Shown here: in pieces, positions 7,020 through 16,684 of the stretch | How the letters are laid out: every line of letters starts with the position of its first letter | Position numbering within the stretch: the first letter of the stretch is position 1 | Program-made: the position numbers and the translations under genes | The notes under the pieces: generated by a model | What the model was told of the DNA's origin: nothing | Seen by the model: the letters and a program-made list of their open reading frames with translations, nothing else | Database searches by the model: none | Assembly: GCF_002863565.1 (NCBI RefSeq) | Contig: NZ_PGUW01000018.1 | Span: 1-64,000 of the forward strand | Origin: Bacillus sp. V5-8f | GTDB taxonomy: Bacteria; Bacillota; Bacilli; Bacillales; DSM-1321 | Direction: 5' to 3' | DNA: 64,000 bases

Positions 7020-9593
7020 TTAAGACCAACGACCTCGGGATCTTTGCCGGTTATGATAGCAAGAATCGCATATTGCAAACCGGGATTCATCTGGAAGCTT
7101 TTTCCCGCACCTCTTGCATTTTTTTCGATAATTGATGACTTCATCCTTTAATTGATCATGAACGTTGTCGCTTATTTCTTCTCGAACTCTCTCCCAATAA
7201 ACGGCCTCCGTATTTCGGCCCAAACGGTATAAAAATAAAAGGTGAAGGCCAATGGCTTTGTACGACAGCTCCAGTTCTTCCAAATTCCTTGTCTTAATCA
7301 CCGGTTCTGGAAGCTCCCATCCTTCGGCAATAGCCTCTACTGTTTCAAGCCACTGGCGAGTGAGTCCCGGTTCTTTGGATGAGAAAGGAAGATGGAGAAA
7401 ACCATACAAATCCATAAGGGAAAAACGTGCTTCAATTTTAGTATCCCGGACTAATTCATATAGCTCCCGTTCTTCTGATAGCGAGGCTTTTTCCGTTCCC
7501 TTGGGAGGATCAAACTTCTCCCATAATTCAAAGAACGTCCCCAGATTTCGGTAGTATTTTTGGAAGCGTTCAAAAACAGCTGAAGTGGGCGCGATCGCAA
7601 AGGTAGCTACCGGCCTATCTGGCTGGTCCAGCAGCCTTGCCATCACTCTAATGTCAGAAGTGAAAGCAACTTTTCCGACCTCGTAAATTCCTTTTCGCCC
7701 TGCGCGCCCTGCAATTTGCTTCACTTCCTGGGATGTCAATCTGCGCCTTCGTGTTCCGTCGAATTTTTCATTCTCCAAAAATACAATCCGGCGTATTGGA
7801 AGGTTCAGGCCCATACCAATTGCATCTGTCGCAACGATTACATTTGTTTCTCCCTGATTAAAAAGCTCGATTTGCTTTTTTCTTGTTTCCGGCGGCATGC
7901 TGCCGTAAATCATGCTGACTCTATGCCCATTCCGCTGTAGCCTTGATCCAGTTTCTAATACCTGCCGTCTTGAAAAACAAACAAGAGCATCCCCTTGTTT
8001 CGTGTTTCTCAGGCTGAACACCCTTGGTTCCACCTCCAACGGGAGTTCACGACTATATTCATGCAATTCGATGTCAGCCTCACCAACAAGGTTTAAAAGC
8101 ATGTTCTTGATGTTGCGGCTCCCGATAATATGCACTTCCTTCGCATTTGCCTTCGTAATCGCACGATACCAGGAAAACCCACGGTCTTTATCAGCAATCA
8201 TCTGTGCTTCATCAATAACGACTACTTCATAATAATCCTTCTCATGGAACATTTCGATCGTACAGGAAATATGCCTGGCACCTTCCACACTTTTTTCCTC
8301 TTCGCCCGTCTTTAATGAGCAGGAGACGCTTTCCCGATTCAGCCTGTCATAAACCTCAAGTGCTAAAAGCCGAAGCGGCGCAAGATATAAACCGCTTGCT
8401 GCTTCTTTCATTTTTTGCAGAGCCTGATGCGTCTTCCCTGTATTTGTTTCTCCAATATGGAGTACATATCTCACTCCTTTTCCTATGGAAGAAGTGTAAG
8501 CCTTCCCGAAAATATCCTCAATAATCCTTTCTTCTTCCGCCCTTTTTCTTTCCAATTCGGCTTGCTCTTCGGCTCTTTTCCTTTTCCTGTCAGCTCGGTC
8601 CCTTTCAAAAATCTCTCGATGCAGGGATTCTTCATCAAACCGTATTTCCGTTAAACGCAGAAGATCAGAAAGATATTCGTTTAGAAGTTCGGTAAAACAG
8701 GCTTCTGACAAATCTGCCACTTCATCCCGAAGCAATTCTCTAAGAGCATCGGCAGTCATTTCTTCACCGTAGGCAGCCAAAAAATCATCCAAAATCTCAC
8801 CGGATAAATGTTGCAGGTAGATTTCGGGTGCAATGTCCGAGAGGAATGTTAAAACAGCCCCCTCATAGCGGTAATAATAGATTTCATATTCGTAATGGCT
8901 TCTTCCCCAATCAAAAACGGTATGGATATCTCCTGTCAGTTCATCAAAAAAGTCGTGCAGCATCCCATAATCATCTGGATTAAAAGTACCCTCGGCAACC
9001 AAGCGTTCTTCAAGCCTGATAGGCTCTATATATCGGTACTTAGGCTTGTTTTGAAGATCATCTGCCAGCAGCATGGCAATATGATGCCGTACACGCAAGT
9101 AAAAAAGCAGGAAATTTCGATCAAAAAAGTCATGGGCATCTGTTTCAAGCTTGGCCTGTATGCCCCACCGCTCTTCGGCCAACCGCTGCTCCTCTTGCCG
9201 TATGAAAAAATTATTCCTTGCTTTTTCATATCTCTCTTTCCAGCCTTGGCGATCTTGAGAGATGGTCTCCTTTAACCATGGAAACACATCAAAGGGGTGG
9301 TAGTTCCTCAGTTCATTTCGAAATAGTTTATTTATAAACTTACGGTCCACTCCCTCGGTTACATAACCCCTTTCATTCAAAAACGCCTTTTTTTCTTTTC
9401 TCGGCACAGCATTGGATGCTTTATTCAACCAGACATTGATCCAAATTTGTTCTAGATACGAATCCCTATCCGAGAGATATGTATCAAAATCTGGCAGAGT
9501 ATCCTGATGTGCCAGATAGCGGTCAATATCCTGGAAAACCTTTTGTTTTGTATCTTGTATTGCGATCGGGTAGATATCTTCCAATTTCCCCAT
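7020..9593 (-). CDS. SUV3-like DEAD/DEAH-box RNA helicase with long N-terminal extension
   Basis: 857 residues. Residues 1-370 are a helical region without a recognised domain, ending in a charged coiled-coil-like segment (about 330-358). The helicase core has Walker A GETNTGKT (381-388), DEAQ (461-464), motif III-like HIIGSRN, and motif VI QIAGRAGRKG, all typical of mitochondrial SUV3 helicases. The last 35 residues form a CxxC...CxxC zinc ribbon (CKRCGKKL...CDSCYHN). SUV3 relatives unwind RNA for decay, but this protein's substrate is unknown. It is monocistronic; the start follows an AAGGAG site. Confidence 0.85.
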   Translation of the reverse strand: MGKLEDIYPIAIQDTKQKVFQDIDRYLAHQDTLPDFDTYLSDRDSYLEQIWINVWLNKASNAVPRKEKKAFLNERGYVTEGVDRKFINKLFRNELRNYHPFDVFPWLKETISQDRQGWKERYEKARNNFFIRQEEQRLAEERWGIQAKLETDAHDFFDRNFLLFYLRVRHHIAMLLADDLQNKPKYRYIEPIRLEERLVAEGTFNPDDYGMLHDFFDELTGDIHTVFDWGRSHYEYEIYYYRYEGAVLTFLSDIAPEIYLQHLSGEILDDFLAAYGEEMTADALRELLRDEVADLSEACFTELLNEYLSDLLRLTEIRFDEESLHREIFERDRADRKRKRAEEQAELERKRAEEERIIEDIFGKAYTSSIGKGVRYVLHIGETNTGKTHQALQKMKEAASGLYLAPLRLLALEVYDRLNRESVSCSLKTGEEEKSVEGARHISCTIEMFHEKDYYEVVVIDEAQMIADKDRGFSWYRAITKANAKEVHIIGSRNIKNMLLNLVGEADIELHEYSRELPLEVEPRVFSLRNTKQGDALVCFSRRQVLETGSRLQRNGHRVSMIYGSMPPETRKKQIELFNQGETNVIVATDAIGMGLNLPIRRIVFLENEKFDGTRRRRLTSQEVKQIAGRAGRKGIYEVGKVAFTSDIRVMARLLDQPDRPVATFAIAPTSAVFERFQKYYRNLGTFFELWEKFDPPKGTEKASLSEERELYELVRDTKIEARFSLMDLYGFLHLPFSSKEPGLTRQWLETVEAIAEGWELPEPVIKTRNLEELELSYKAIGLHLLFLYRLGRNTEAVYWERVREEISDNVHDQLKDEVINYRKKCKRCGKKLPDESRFAICDSCYHNRQRSRGRWS

Positions 9594-9854
9594 GCATAAA
9601 CTCCTTTAACTAATACAGTATGTCTTATCTTCACGAAGATGCATTTTACTTTTTTACTATTCTCCAAATCGATGGCTTACATGAATTGGTTATACCAATG
9701 ATAATGTGCATTAAATGATGGGTAATTTCATTCTATTACATGAACCAATCAGGGCATACTTATATGCATAAAAAATGATCTTTATCATCACACCTTGAAT
9801 TAGTAAACAAATCGTAGAAATCGTGTTGATTTTAAGAGGATGTTAGAAGGAGAT
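9594..9854. other. intergenic, no gene seen
   Basis: AT-rich stretch upstream of the helicase gene; probably holds its promoter, but no clear -35/-10 pair or conserved element was found. Confidence 0.4.
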
Positions 9855-9903
9855 AAAAACGGAGAACGGCCCTGCCTCATCATCTTGAGTAGAGCCGTTT
9901 TTC
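9855..9903. terminator. terminator hairpin
   Basis: AAAAACGG...CCGTTTTT outer stem with an alternative inner stem AACGGC/GCCGTT; sits just downstream of the minus-strand fragment at 9934. Confidence 0.6.
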
Positions 9904-9933
9904 CATCGATCCACATTGCAAAAATGGATGCCG

Positions 9934-10422
9934 TTATTTTAATTTAACTGAATGAGTGGTTACGCTCTTATTTTCGCTGAGATCTTCAGCAATGATTTCA
10001 AAAGTATATTTACGATTAGGAACTTTTACCACATTCCACACAATAGAATGCGCGCCAGCAGGCTTTTCTTCGGCGTCCATAATTGTGTCCAGCACTCTCC
10101 CCTTATGGTCTTTCACCCATACAGTCAATTCCGCGTTTTCATTTACCTCAAAGTTTAACTTGGCCTGGTTGTTCTTAGCCTCATAAGAAGTTTGAACGTT
10201 TTTGACCACTGGAGCCATCTCGTCTGCTTCTTTTCCAAAACTTAGGGAATACTTCGCACTTCCTGCAGACTGTGTTTCACCTTCATACTGAATTAAATCA
10301 TTGCCGCTCAAGTAATTTTTGCCCTCCGAAGACCACAGGTTAGTGATAGAGCCATTGTACTCCCGATCTTTTTTCTCAGTGAAAAAGCCATTATTACAAT
10401 CCCTCCATATAGTTATGTACAC
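9934..10422 (-). pseudogene. C-terminal fragment of a secreted protein with FlgD-type Ig-like domain
   Basis: Residues from about 75 on (VKNVQTSYEAKNNQAKLNFE to the end) form a beta-rich domain with ELTVWVKDHKGRVLD and AGAHSIVWN, the pattern of FlgD-like Ig repeats found at the C-terminus of secreted subtilases and surface proteins. There is no signal peptide, and the first 25 residues look unlike a real N-terminus. A well-placed GGAGG-ATG (near 10385) opens a different short frame, so the gene appears 5'-truncated or frameshifted. Confidence 0.5.
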
Positions 10423-10641
10423 TCATAGAATTTACAGAGTATTCGTTAACTTCATGTAAAGATGTCATTTTATTTATGTCACATTCGAAGGTTTTTAACC
10501 GGAGGGATTCATTAATTTTTCTTTTATTGCACGGAGTTTATTTTTTTACATGCAGTTTACACCGTCTCAATCAAAACAAAAAACTATTGTGTTACTATTT
10601 TTCGTAATAAGCATGAACATGGAATCGGAGGTGTTGTATTG

Positions 10642-10905
10642 ATGAATGCAAACGCGAGTTCCGTAAAAACAAATGTTATAGTGTTCATTGTTAAAATTTT
10701 ATTAGTGCTAAGCTTTTTACAATTCCTTATAGACTTTGGTATAGGACCGATGTTTATCATGCTATCCTTTATTATGTTTTTAATCGCGCTCGCCCTCTAT
10801 TATTTCGAGGAACAAAGGAAGCTATGGGCTGAATTCCTGATAAAATGCTTCGCGGGCATTTATTTATCTATCATTATACTTTTCATGTTTGTCTTTATAT
10901 TTTAG
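10642..10905 (+). CDS. small membrane protein
   Basis: 87 residues starting at the ATG at 10642, eight bases after GGAGGTG (an adjacent TTG at 10639 is too close). Three hydrophobic helices: about 10-33, 36-53 and 65-87, the last reaching the C-terminus. No family recognised. It lies 64 bases before the O-antigen-ligase-like gene and could be co-transcribed. Confidence 0.6.
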   Translation: MNANASSVKTNVIVFIVKILLVLSFLQFLIDFGIGPMFIMLSFIMFLIALALYYFEEQRKLWAEFLIKCFAGIYLSIIILFMFVFIF

Positions 10906-10969
10906 GGGGTATCATTTGAGGGTGTTGTTGAGCATAAGTGAGTGATATCAGCTACTAGAGGTATAAAAA

Positions 10970-12223
10970 ATGTTTCGTACTCTTTTGTCATTAATAGAAA
11001 AAAAACAATTGGAATTAAGTTTACTTCTGTGTTTTTTATTGCCGCCTGTCGGTGTATCGCTATTATTCTTCCTCGGCTGGATTACGATCCGAAAACGCTG
11101 GAAGGAAAGTAAAAGTTCCATATTTTCAGTGAACAGTTACTTCTTTGTATGCTTTTTTTTATCGACTATAGGCGCCGCTTGGTATATGAAGGAACTATCT
11201 TTTTTACTTATTAGCTGCGTCATTCTGGGATACTGGGGATTATATTTAAGAATAGTGACGACCGGCATCAAACAAGTGTATGAAAAATTTAGATGGATCG
11301 TTGTATTTGGGGGCCTCTATAGCTGTATACTTGGATGGCTTGCAAAATCGATAACCATTCACCCGGTCCTGGGTTATTTAACAGGAACGGTGCTTATCGG
11401 GGAAAGTACACCCAAAGGATATCCCCGCTTGATTGGAATCGCATACAATCCTAACTTTGCAGTGTATTTGCTTTTAATAGCGATTGCCTTTCTTTTTTCT
11501 AATCTGCTGGAAGCATGCCGCGAAAAAAGATTTTTATCCTTTATATGGCTGCTTCCTTTCTTAATGATTTTAAGCAAAGGGGTAATTGATACCGGCTCAA
11601 GAGCAGGCTTCGCTTCCTTGATCAGCATTTATGCTTTATTTTTCATGCGGTTAAATCGTCACCTATTTATTTTTATTGTCATTCTGGCACTATCGCAATG
11701 GAAATGGTTACTGAAGGCTATGCCTAGAAGTGATTCAGTCATTCAGGCAAGTGATGTTAGGGAAACAATTTGGAGCAACTCTTTAGAGATTTGGGAAAAG
11801 CATTCCTTGTTCGGCGTCACTCCGATGGGGTTTCGCCAAGAATATATGAGCCATTATCATGAATTGATGCCACATTCCCACAATATGATAATCGGTTCCT
11901 TTACCGAATTCGGCATGTTGGGTGGAATAGCTTTTTTATGTCTGGTTTCTATAAATATCGTAAAAGCTGTGCAGTTATTCTTTTGGAACAGACGAAGCAA
12001 ATCCGTATTGGATAGCTTTCTGCTAAGTTTGCCGGTTATTTTTCTTACAGGTATTTTTGACCAGCCATTGTATTCACCACAAATCGCTTTATTAACTATT
12101 GTATTGCTCGCTTGTTGGGATAAATATACAAGAAGGCTGCATTTTACAATAGCGTATCCATCACTCTCTACCATTAAGTATAAATTTTATGTTTACTTTC
12201 TTGCACCGAAAGATCAAACCTAG
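10970..12223 (+). CDS. O-antigen ligase / polymerase-like membrane protein (Wzy-WaaL family)
   Basis: 417 residues with ten or more hydrophobic helices. The large extracytoplasmic loop (about 245-305) ends in ELMPHSHNMIIGSFTEFGML, the family's conserved His-containing segment, and an Arg-rich start (SDVRETIWSNSLEIWEKHSL). A second family feature is IGIAYNPNFAVYLLL. Members join or polymerise undecaprenyl-linked glycans. No other polysaccharide gene is nearby, so it is an orphan and its substrate is unknown. An AGAGGT site precedes the ATG. Confidence 0.8.
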   Translation: MFRTLLSLIEKKQLELSLLLCFLLPPVGVSLLFFLGWITIRKRWKESKSSIFSVNSYFFVCFFLSTIGAAWYMKELSFLLISCVILGYWGLYLRIVTTGIKQVYEKFRWIVVFGGLYSCILGWLAKSITIHPVLGYLTGTVLIGESTPKGYPRLIGIAYNPNFAVYLLLIAIAFLFSNLLEACREKRFLSFIWLLPFLMILSKGVIDTGSRAGFASLISIYALFFMRLNRHLFIFIVILALSQWKWLLKAMPRSDSVIQASDVRETIWSNSLEIWEKHSLFGVTPMGFRQEYMSHYHELMPHSHNMIIGSFTEFGMLGGIAFLCLVSINIVKAVQLFFWNRRSKSVLDSFLLSLPVIFLTGIFDQPLYSPQIALLTIVLLACWDKYTRRLHFTIAYPSLSTIKYKFYVYFLAPKDQT

Positions 12224-12333
12224 ATAAGCTGATATGTAAATTCTCAATTTAGCCTAATTACATAAAAGTATTACTGCTTTTCCCTCGCAGTAAAATGTTC
12301 GGTTGCACTAAACATTATCTTATTACATACAAC

Positions 12334-12369
12334 AAAAAATCCAACATTCCATGAATGCTGGATTTTTTC
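12334..12369. terminator. bidirectional terminator
   Basis: AAAAAATCCAACATTC / GAATGCTGGATTTTTT stem with A and T tracts, between convergent genes. Confidence 0.85.
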
Positions 12370-12467
12370 ATTTGCCTCAATTTCGTATTACTTCATGAAT
12401 AACCGTTGAACCTATAGTTTGCTTCGGTAAGTCAAATCGCTACTTCAGCAAATAAGGATGAGCTTAT

Positions 12468-13469
12468 TTATTCCCCATCAACAATATCCTTAAATATCTG
12501 ATAAGACTGCTTTTGTTTTTCAGGATCAAAGATATAGGAAACAGCCATAATTTCTTGTACATCATATTTCTCCTGGAAATTTGTCAGCTGTGCTTTGACG
12601 GTCTCTTTGCTTCCCATCAATGTCACACTGGTCATTGATGAAGCCATTTCTTTCTCTTGAGGACTCCATATGTTATCCATGCTATCCACTGGTGGTTGCA
12701 ACGGCGTTCTTGTCCCTCGGACAACATTTAGGAAAAATTGCTGCATGGTTGTGGATTCCCTTTTTGCTTCTTCATCTGTTTCAGCTGCAATCACATTTAA
12801 ACAAACCATCATATATGGAGAATCCAGATATTCTGAAGGCTGGAATCGATTGCGATAAATGGAGATGGCCTCCTCCATATATCTCGGCGCAAAGTGTGAG
12901 GCAAATACATACGGCAGCCCTAATTGAGCCGCTAAATACGCAGAGTCTGTTGATGACCCTAAAATATAGATTGGAATATTAGTGTTAGCACCTGGATATG
13001 CCCTGACATATCCCTGTTTTTCTTCTGGTCCAAAGTATGTAAGCAAGGATTTGACGTCATCAGGGAATGTATAGACAGAATCATTCTGTGACCGTCTTAA
13101 CGCGCTTGCCGTCATCATATCCGTACCAGGTGCCCTTCCAAGTCCTAAGTCCAAACGGTTTGGATAAATCGTGGACATTGTGCCAAATTGTTCTGCCACC
13201 ACTAATGGGGAGTGATTAGGCAGCATGACACCGCCGGATCCAACGCGGATGGTTTTTGTATGCTCTAATGTATGCTTTATCAAAATGGATGTTGCTGAAC
13301 TTACCAGTGTAGGAGAATTATGATGTTCTGCAATCCAATACCGTTTATATCCCATATCCTCTGTAGCTTGTGCTAAATCCACCATCGATTCAATTGCATC
13401 TTTAGGTTCCTCTCCTTGACGAATAGGGGCAAGGTTTAAGACAGAAACAGGTATATTTATATTTGTCAT
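12468..13469 (-). CDS. LLM-class flavin-dependent oxidoreductase (luciferase-like)
   Basis: 333 residues. The TIM-barrel luciferase-like monooxygenase fold is marked by [40 protein letters not shown] and [12 protein letters not shown]. This subgroup (MsnO8/YtmO-like) uses reduced flavin from a partner reductase; the substrate is unknown. An AAAGGATC site precedes the ATG. Monocistronic, ending at the shared terminator at 12334-12369. Confidence 0.9.
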   Translation of the reverse strand: MTNINIPVSVLNLAPIRQGEEPKDAIESMVDLAQATEDMGYKRYWIAEHHNSPTLVSSATSILIKHTLEHTKTIRVGSGGVMLPNHSPLVVAEQFGTMSTIYPNRLDLGLGRAPGTDMMTASALRRSQNDSVYTFPDDVKSLLTYFGPEEKQGYVRAYPGANTNIPIYILGSSTDSAYLAAQLGLPYVFASHFAPRYMEEAISIYRNRFQPSEYLDSPYMMVCLNVIAAETDEEAKRESTTMQQFFLNVVRGTRTPLQPPVDSMDNIWSPQEKEMASSMTSVTLMGSKETVKAQLTNFQEKYDVQEIMAVSYIFDPEKQKQSYQIFKDIVDGE

Positions 13470-13853
13470 TTTTATGATCCTTTCTAAATGAATATATCAG
13501 TATGGTATCAATTAGCGGCTCAGAATCAAATTGATACGCTCAGAACGACAGCCAATGTTTGGATTCCTAGGTTCATTTGCCGAGTGTGCTGTAATATCAT
13601 TAGAATTGTCATATTTTAAAAAAGTTATGTGGCACTCTAATCCAACGAAAATCACCAACTGAGTTACTACCAAGAGGATTTCTGGATCAGGCAAGGACCA
13701 ATAAGCATACATGAACCACCAGTTAAAGACACAGCACCGAATATTACGAATTATGTTTACCCGCATTGACCAGGTCATGATGCCAGAATAAGCATCTTTA
13801 TTTAGGAGGATTTGTAAAATATCTATAGCAATGATTTATATGTGATAACGTAT
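13470..13853. other. intergenic with possible decayed coding sequence
   Basis: Plus-strand frames here read protein-like in two adjacent pieces, SERQPMFGFLGSFAECAVIS (ending 13662) and SYYQEDFWIRQGPISIHEPP (ending 13769), as if a frameshifted remnant. No family was recognised and there is no start. An 88-codon minus-strand frame (13512-13778) has no ribosome site and was not accepted. Confidence 0.25.
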
Positions 13854-13883
13854 AAAAAAGCAATGCCTGAGAAAGCATTGCTT
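13854..13883 (-). terminator. terminator of the PAS-STAS gene
   Basis: Stem AAGCAATGC / GCATTGCTT; on the minus strand it is followed by a T-run. Confidence 0.7.
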
Positions 13884-13978
13884 ATCGTTATTTTTTACCT
13901 AATAGGTCCAGAAGACCATAGGCAAGGCTTTTGTAATTACAAACCCAAAATTACCCAATCCTAACATGACCATGGTGT

Positions 13979-14758
13979 TTATTCTACACGAAGATATCCT
14001 TTAACACTAAATTCACGCAATGCTTGCTGAACCGTTCCAAATATTTGTATTAACGATAAATCCGCGCCTAACTGAACAACACTACGGGCGACCTCAGGCC
14101 TTACTCCCGTGACAATTGAGCGGACACCAAGCAAACCAAGTACGGCACTTGTGTTAAACAGTAAGCCAATGACAGTTTCATCAAGTTCCAGGATGCCTGA
14201 AAAATCACTAATTAATGTATGGACATTCTGCTCTTGTACTTTTAAAGGGACCTGTTCTAGTATATATTGCGCTCTTTCTAAGTCGATAGAACCCACAAGG
14301 GGCAAAACAGCGACCCCTTCTAAAATGGGAACGATAGGGGCTGATAGTGCATGGATTCTTTTTGACACATTTTCCAGTGTTCTTTCAACTTCTTTACGTT
14401 CTGTTATATCTCTGACGGCGGATTGTATCGCTTTTTTCCCCTTATACATAACGGGAGTAAATATTGTTTCTACATCAACAAGCGTACCATCATACCGTCT
14501 CAATTTTTGTTCGATAATTCCGGTTGAATTATTATCTTCAAGGACGGAAACCGCCTGCCGTTCAACCTTTTCTCTATTTTCCTCAGGGATGATATCGAAC
14601 ACCGATCTCCCTATAACTTCCTCACTAGAGGCCGCTCGTAAAAACTTAACTCCTGTCGGGTTTATATATATGAATTTCCCATCTTGCTGAATAATTATTG
14701 TCTCTGCGGAAGATTCAACAATTTGGCGAAACATTTCTTCGTCCATATTCTCTTTCAT
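13979..14758 (-). CDS. PAS-STAS regulatory protein, RsbR-like
   Basis: 259 residues. A PAS domain spans about 8-130 (FRQIVESSAETIIIQQDGKF; terminal SAVRDITERKEVE), then a linker, then a C-terminal STAS domain (about 143-250) with ISDFSGILELDETVIGLLFN. RsbR/RsbS proteins carry a phosphorylated Thr or Ser at the DFSG position; here it is Ser. Such proteins feed environmental signals into stressosome or sigma-B control. The sigma-B-type gene at 15001 is divergently oriented, but a functional link is inference. No rsbS/rsbT neighbours are present. Non-haem sensing or flavin binding by the PAS domain cannot be judged. Confidence 0.82.
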   Translation of the reverse strand: MKENMDEEMFRQIVESSAETIIIQQDGKFIYINPTGVKFLRAASSEEVIGRSVFDIIPEENREKVERQAVSVLEDNNSTGIIEQKLRRYDGTLVDVETIFTPVMYKGKKAIQSAVRDITERKEVERTLENVSKRIHALSAPIVPILEGVAVLPLVGSIDLERAQYILEQVPLKVQEQNVHTLISDFSGILELDETVIGLLFNTSAVLGLLGVRSIVTGVRPEVARSVVQLGADLSLIQIFGTVQQALREFSVKGYLRVE

Positions 14759-14938
14759 AAAATCTCGCCCCTTTACTTAAACCTATTACGTTTGCCTTCC
14801 ATGAATATTATACACTAATAAAAAACTCAAGCGTTATTATGTCCTTAGTCTATATTACAGTTCCATCAAAAACTTTAAACTATCCTCCTCTGTTTGTGGT
14901 TCATAATAAAAATACCTAAATTTCCCAACTTCTTGTTC

Positions 14939-14963
14939 GTTTATGGAAAATGGTCACGGGTAT
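14939..14963 (+). promoter_or_regulatory. sigma-B-type promoter
   Basis: GTTTAT, 13-base spacer, GGGTAT: a near-perfect match to the sigma-B consensus (GTTTAA N12-15 GGGTAT), 38 bases before the start of the YflT-DUF2382 gene, itself a classic sigma-B target family. Confidence 0.8.
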
Positions 14964-15000
14964 AGATTAGGCATACTGAACTTCTTAGGAGGGATACAAA

Positions 15001-15873
15001 ATGGACAAAGCAATTTACGGAGTATACGAGACTAGCAGTGATGCTATCCAGGCGATCCATCAATTGAAGGCAGAAGGATACGAAGAAAATAATATTACGC
15101 TAATAGCAGACAGCGAGGAACGGCTGGACCTTGGAACCTATACCACAATGGATGTTAACACGGTTACCGCTGAATCGGACGATCATACCTTTATGGATAA
15201 AGTAGCGCACTTCTTCTCAGGTGATGATTACGATAGACTCGAAGATAAGCTTGCAGCGTCAGGATTAACTGAAGGTGAAACAGAAGAATATTTAGGGGAT
15301 ATTGAACAGGGAAGAATTTTGCTTATGCTGAACACTAATGCCACAACCAATTGGGCAGATGGAAGAGATACTTCTGTCCTGGGAGCTGACGTGTTAGCAG
15401 AGGACGAAGCATACCGCGGATCTGGAGAATTTCGTTCCCGCAATCAGCTGAATGCAGGTATTCAAGGAAAGGAAGACAATAATAATGAACGAACGCTGCA
15501 GCTGCGTGAAGAGCAGCTGGAAGTTGAAAAAGAGAGGGTACAGGCCGGAGAAGTAGTAGTCAATAAGGAAGTTACACAAGAGAAGCGGACCCTAAATGTA
15601 CCAGTGGAGCATGAAGAAGTCTATGTGGAACGCAGAAAAGTTGATGGTGCCGAACAGCTGGATACTGGGTCAATCGGGAAAGATGAGACAATCAGAATTC
15701 CTGTTACAGAAGAAAAACTCAATGTTCAAAAGAAACCTGTCGTAACGGATGAAATCGTAATCGGAAAAGAGACAGTAACAGAAACCCAACAAGTATCCGA
15801 TAGTGTAAAAAAAGAAGACGTTCATTTTAACAAACGAGGAAATGCACTCATCCACGATGAGGAAACCAGGTAA
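15001..15873 (+). CDS. general stress protein: YflT domain fused to DUF2382
   Basis: 290 residues. Residues 3-110 form the YflT (general stress protein 17M) domain (AIYGVYETSSDAIQAIHQLK, then DRLEDKLAASGLTEGETEEY). From about 160 to 285 is a DUF2382 domain with its repeating beta-type segments: LQLREEQLEVEKERVQAGEV, KRTLNVPVEHEEVYVERRKV, IRIPVTEEKLNVQKKPVVTD. Both domains are stress-associated and of unknown biochemistry; the DUF2382 part resembles proteins found with photosynthetic-barrel-like domains. AGGAGGG precedes the ATG and a sigma-B-type promoter stands 38 bases upstream. The next gene, 62 bases on, is probably co-transcribed. Confidence 0.9.
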   Translation: MDKAIYGVYETSSDAIQAIHQLKAEGYEENNITLIADSEERLDLGTYTTMDVNTVTAESDDHTFMDKVAHFFSGDDYDRLEDKLAASGLTEGETEEYLGDIEQGRILLMLNTNATTNWADGRDTSVLGADVLAEDEAYRGSGEFRSRNQLNAGIQGKEDNNNERTLQLREEQLEVEKERVQAGEVVVNKEVTQEKRTLNVPVEHEEVYVERRKVDGAEQLDTGSIGKDETIRIPVTEEKLNVQKKPVVTDEIVIGKETVTETQQVSDSVKKEDVHFNKRGNALIHDEETR

Positions 15874-15935
15874 AGACATACTGGGCCTGTGTAAAAAGCA
15901 TTATTGCTCTCACTATAATTAAGGAGGAATTTAAT

Positions 15936-16379
15936 ATGAATAATAAATTACTCGGTACCGTAGCCATTGGGACAGCTGCCTATCTAATGAAAAACAAAGA
16001 AGCACGCGATACAATGATGAATCAGTTGCAGAAGGTTACCAATATCAAATCGCAAAATGGATCAAAATCAAGGTCGGCGAGCCAGGCAACGGTTGATCCT
16101 GATTTATCGGTTCAGCCAAACGATAAAATGAGCGGCAAAACAAAAATGTTAGGAGCGCTAGCTGTAGGTGCTGCAGCGTACATGATGAGAAACCAGCAGG
16201 CCCGCCAGAAACTCAAGCAGATCACTACCATGGGTATTCCGGAGAAGATGGCTCAGAAAAAGAACCGGCAATCATTCTTGAAGGCAAACAAAAATATGCC
16301 TGGTCTATCCTTGCCTTCCCCTAAACAAACACAGCAAAAACGCACCTACGAAAGTACACTAATGCCGTCCTATATATAA
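15936..16379 (+). CDS. stress-locus protein with an internal duplication
   Basis: 147 residues after an AAGGAGGAA site. Two similar segments: residues 4-36 (LLGTVAIGTAAYLMKNKEAR) and about 71-100 (MLGALAVGAAAYMMRNQQAR). Each is a short hydrophobic helix followed by a basic amphipathic helix, separated by a Ser/Asp-rich linker. The tail is basic and Gln/Lys-rich. It probably associates with membranes. Family not recognised. Position 62 bases after the YflT-DUF2382 gene and before a strong terminator suggests one sigma-B operon. Confidence 0.7.
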   Translation: MNNKLLGTVAIGTAAYLMKNKEARDTMMNQLQKVTNIKSQNGSKSRSASQATVDPDLSVQPNDKMSGKTKMLGALAVGAAAYMMRNQQARQKLKQITTMGIPEKMAQKKNRQSFLKANKNMPGLSLPSPKQTQQKRTYESTLMPSYI

Positions 16380-16412
16380 TTCACAGTTTGAGGTTTCTAA
16401 GATAAAACCATG

Positions 16413-16444
16413 AAAACCTGTGCGGGACATTCCGTACAGGTTTT
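16413..16444 (+). terminator. terminator of the stress operon
   Basis: AAAACCTGT...ACAGGTTTT perfect 9-bp stem. Confidence 0.8.
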
Positions 16445-16684
16445 GTGATGATATTACGGTATGTTATTTGTAAGTGATACATAGGAAAACCTATAAAGAG
16501 ATCGATGTGTTTTTCAAAGACTTAAGTCTGGTTTCAATATTCTATGGGCAGTGTTCTGGGACACCCTACTATTCGTTTTATAGGCGAGCCATTAGAATAT
16601 CTCATATTTTGTCCTTTATGGCCCTGATAACTACTATCTTTACATGACTAATCAAAGAATTAGCATAAAAGTATAAAAATACAC

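Noticed and set aside
6920-7144. 74-codon frame overlapping the helicase 3' end
   Set aside because: Another frame of the helicase gene and the degenerate repeat array.
13512-13778. 88-codon minus-strand frame
   Set aside because: No ribosome site or family features; the plus strand looks like decayed coding sequence instead.
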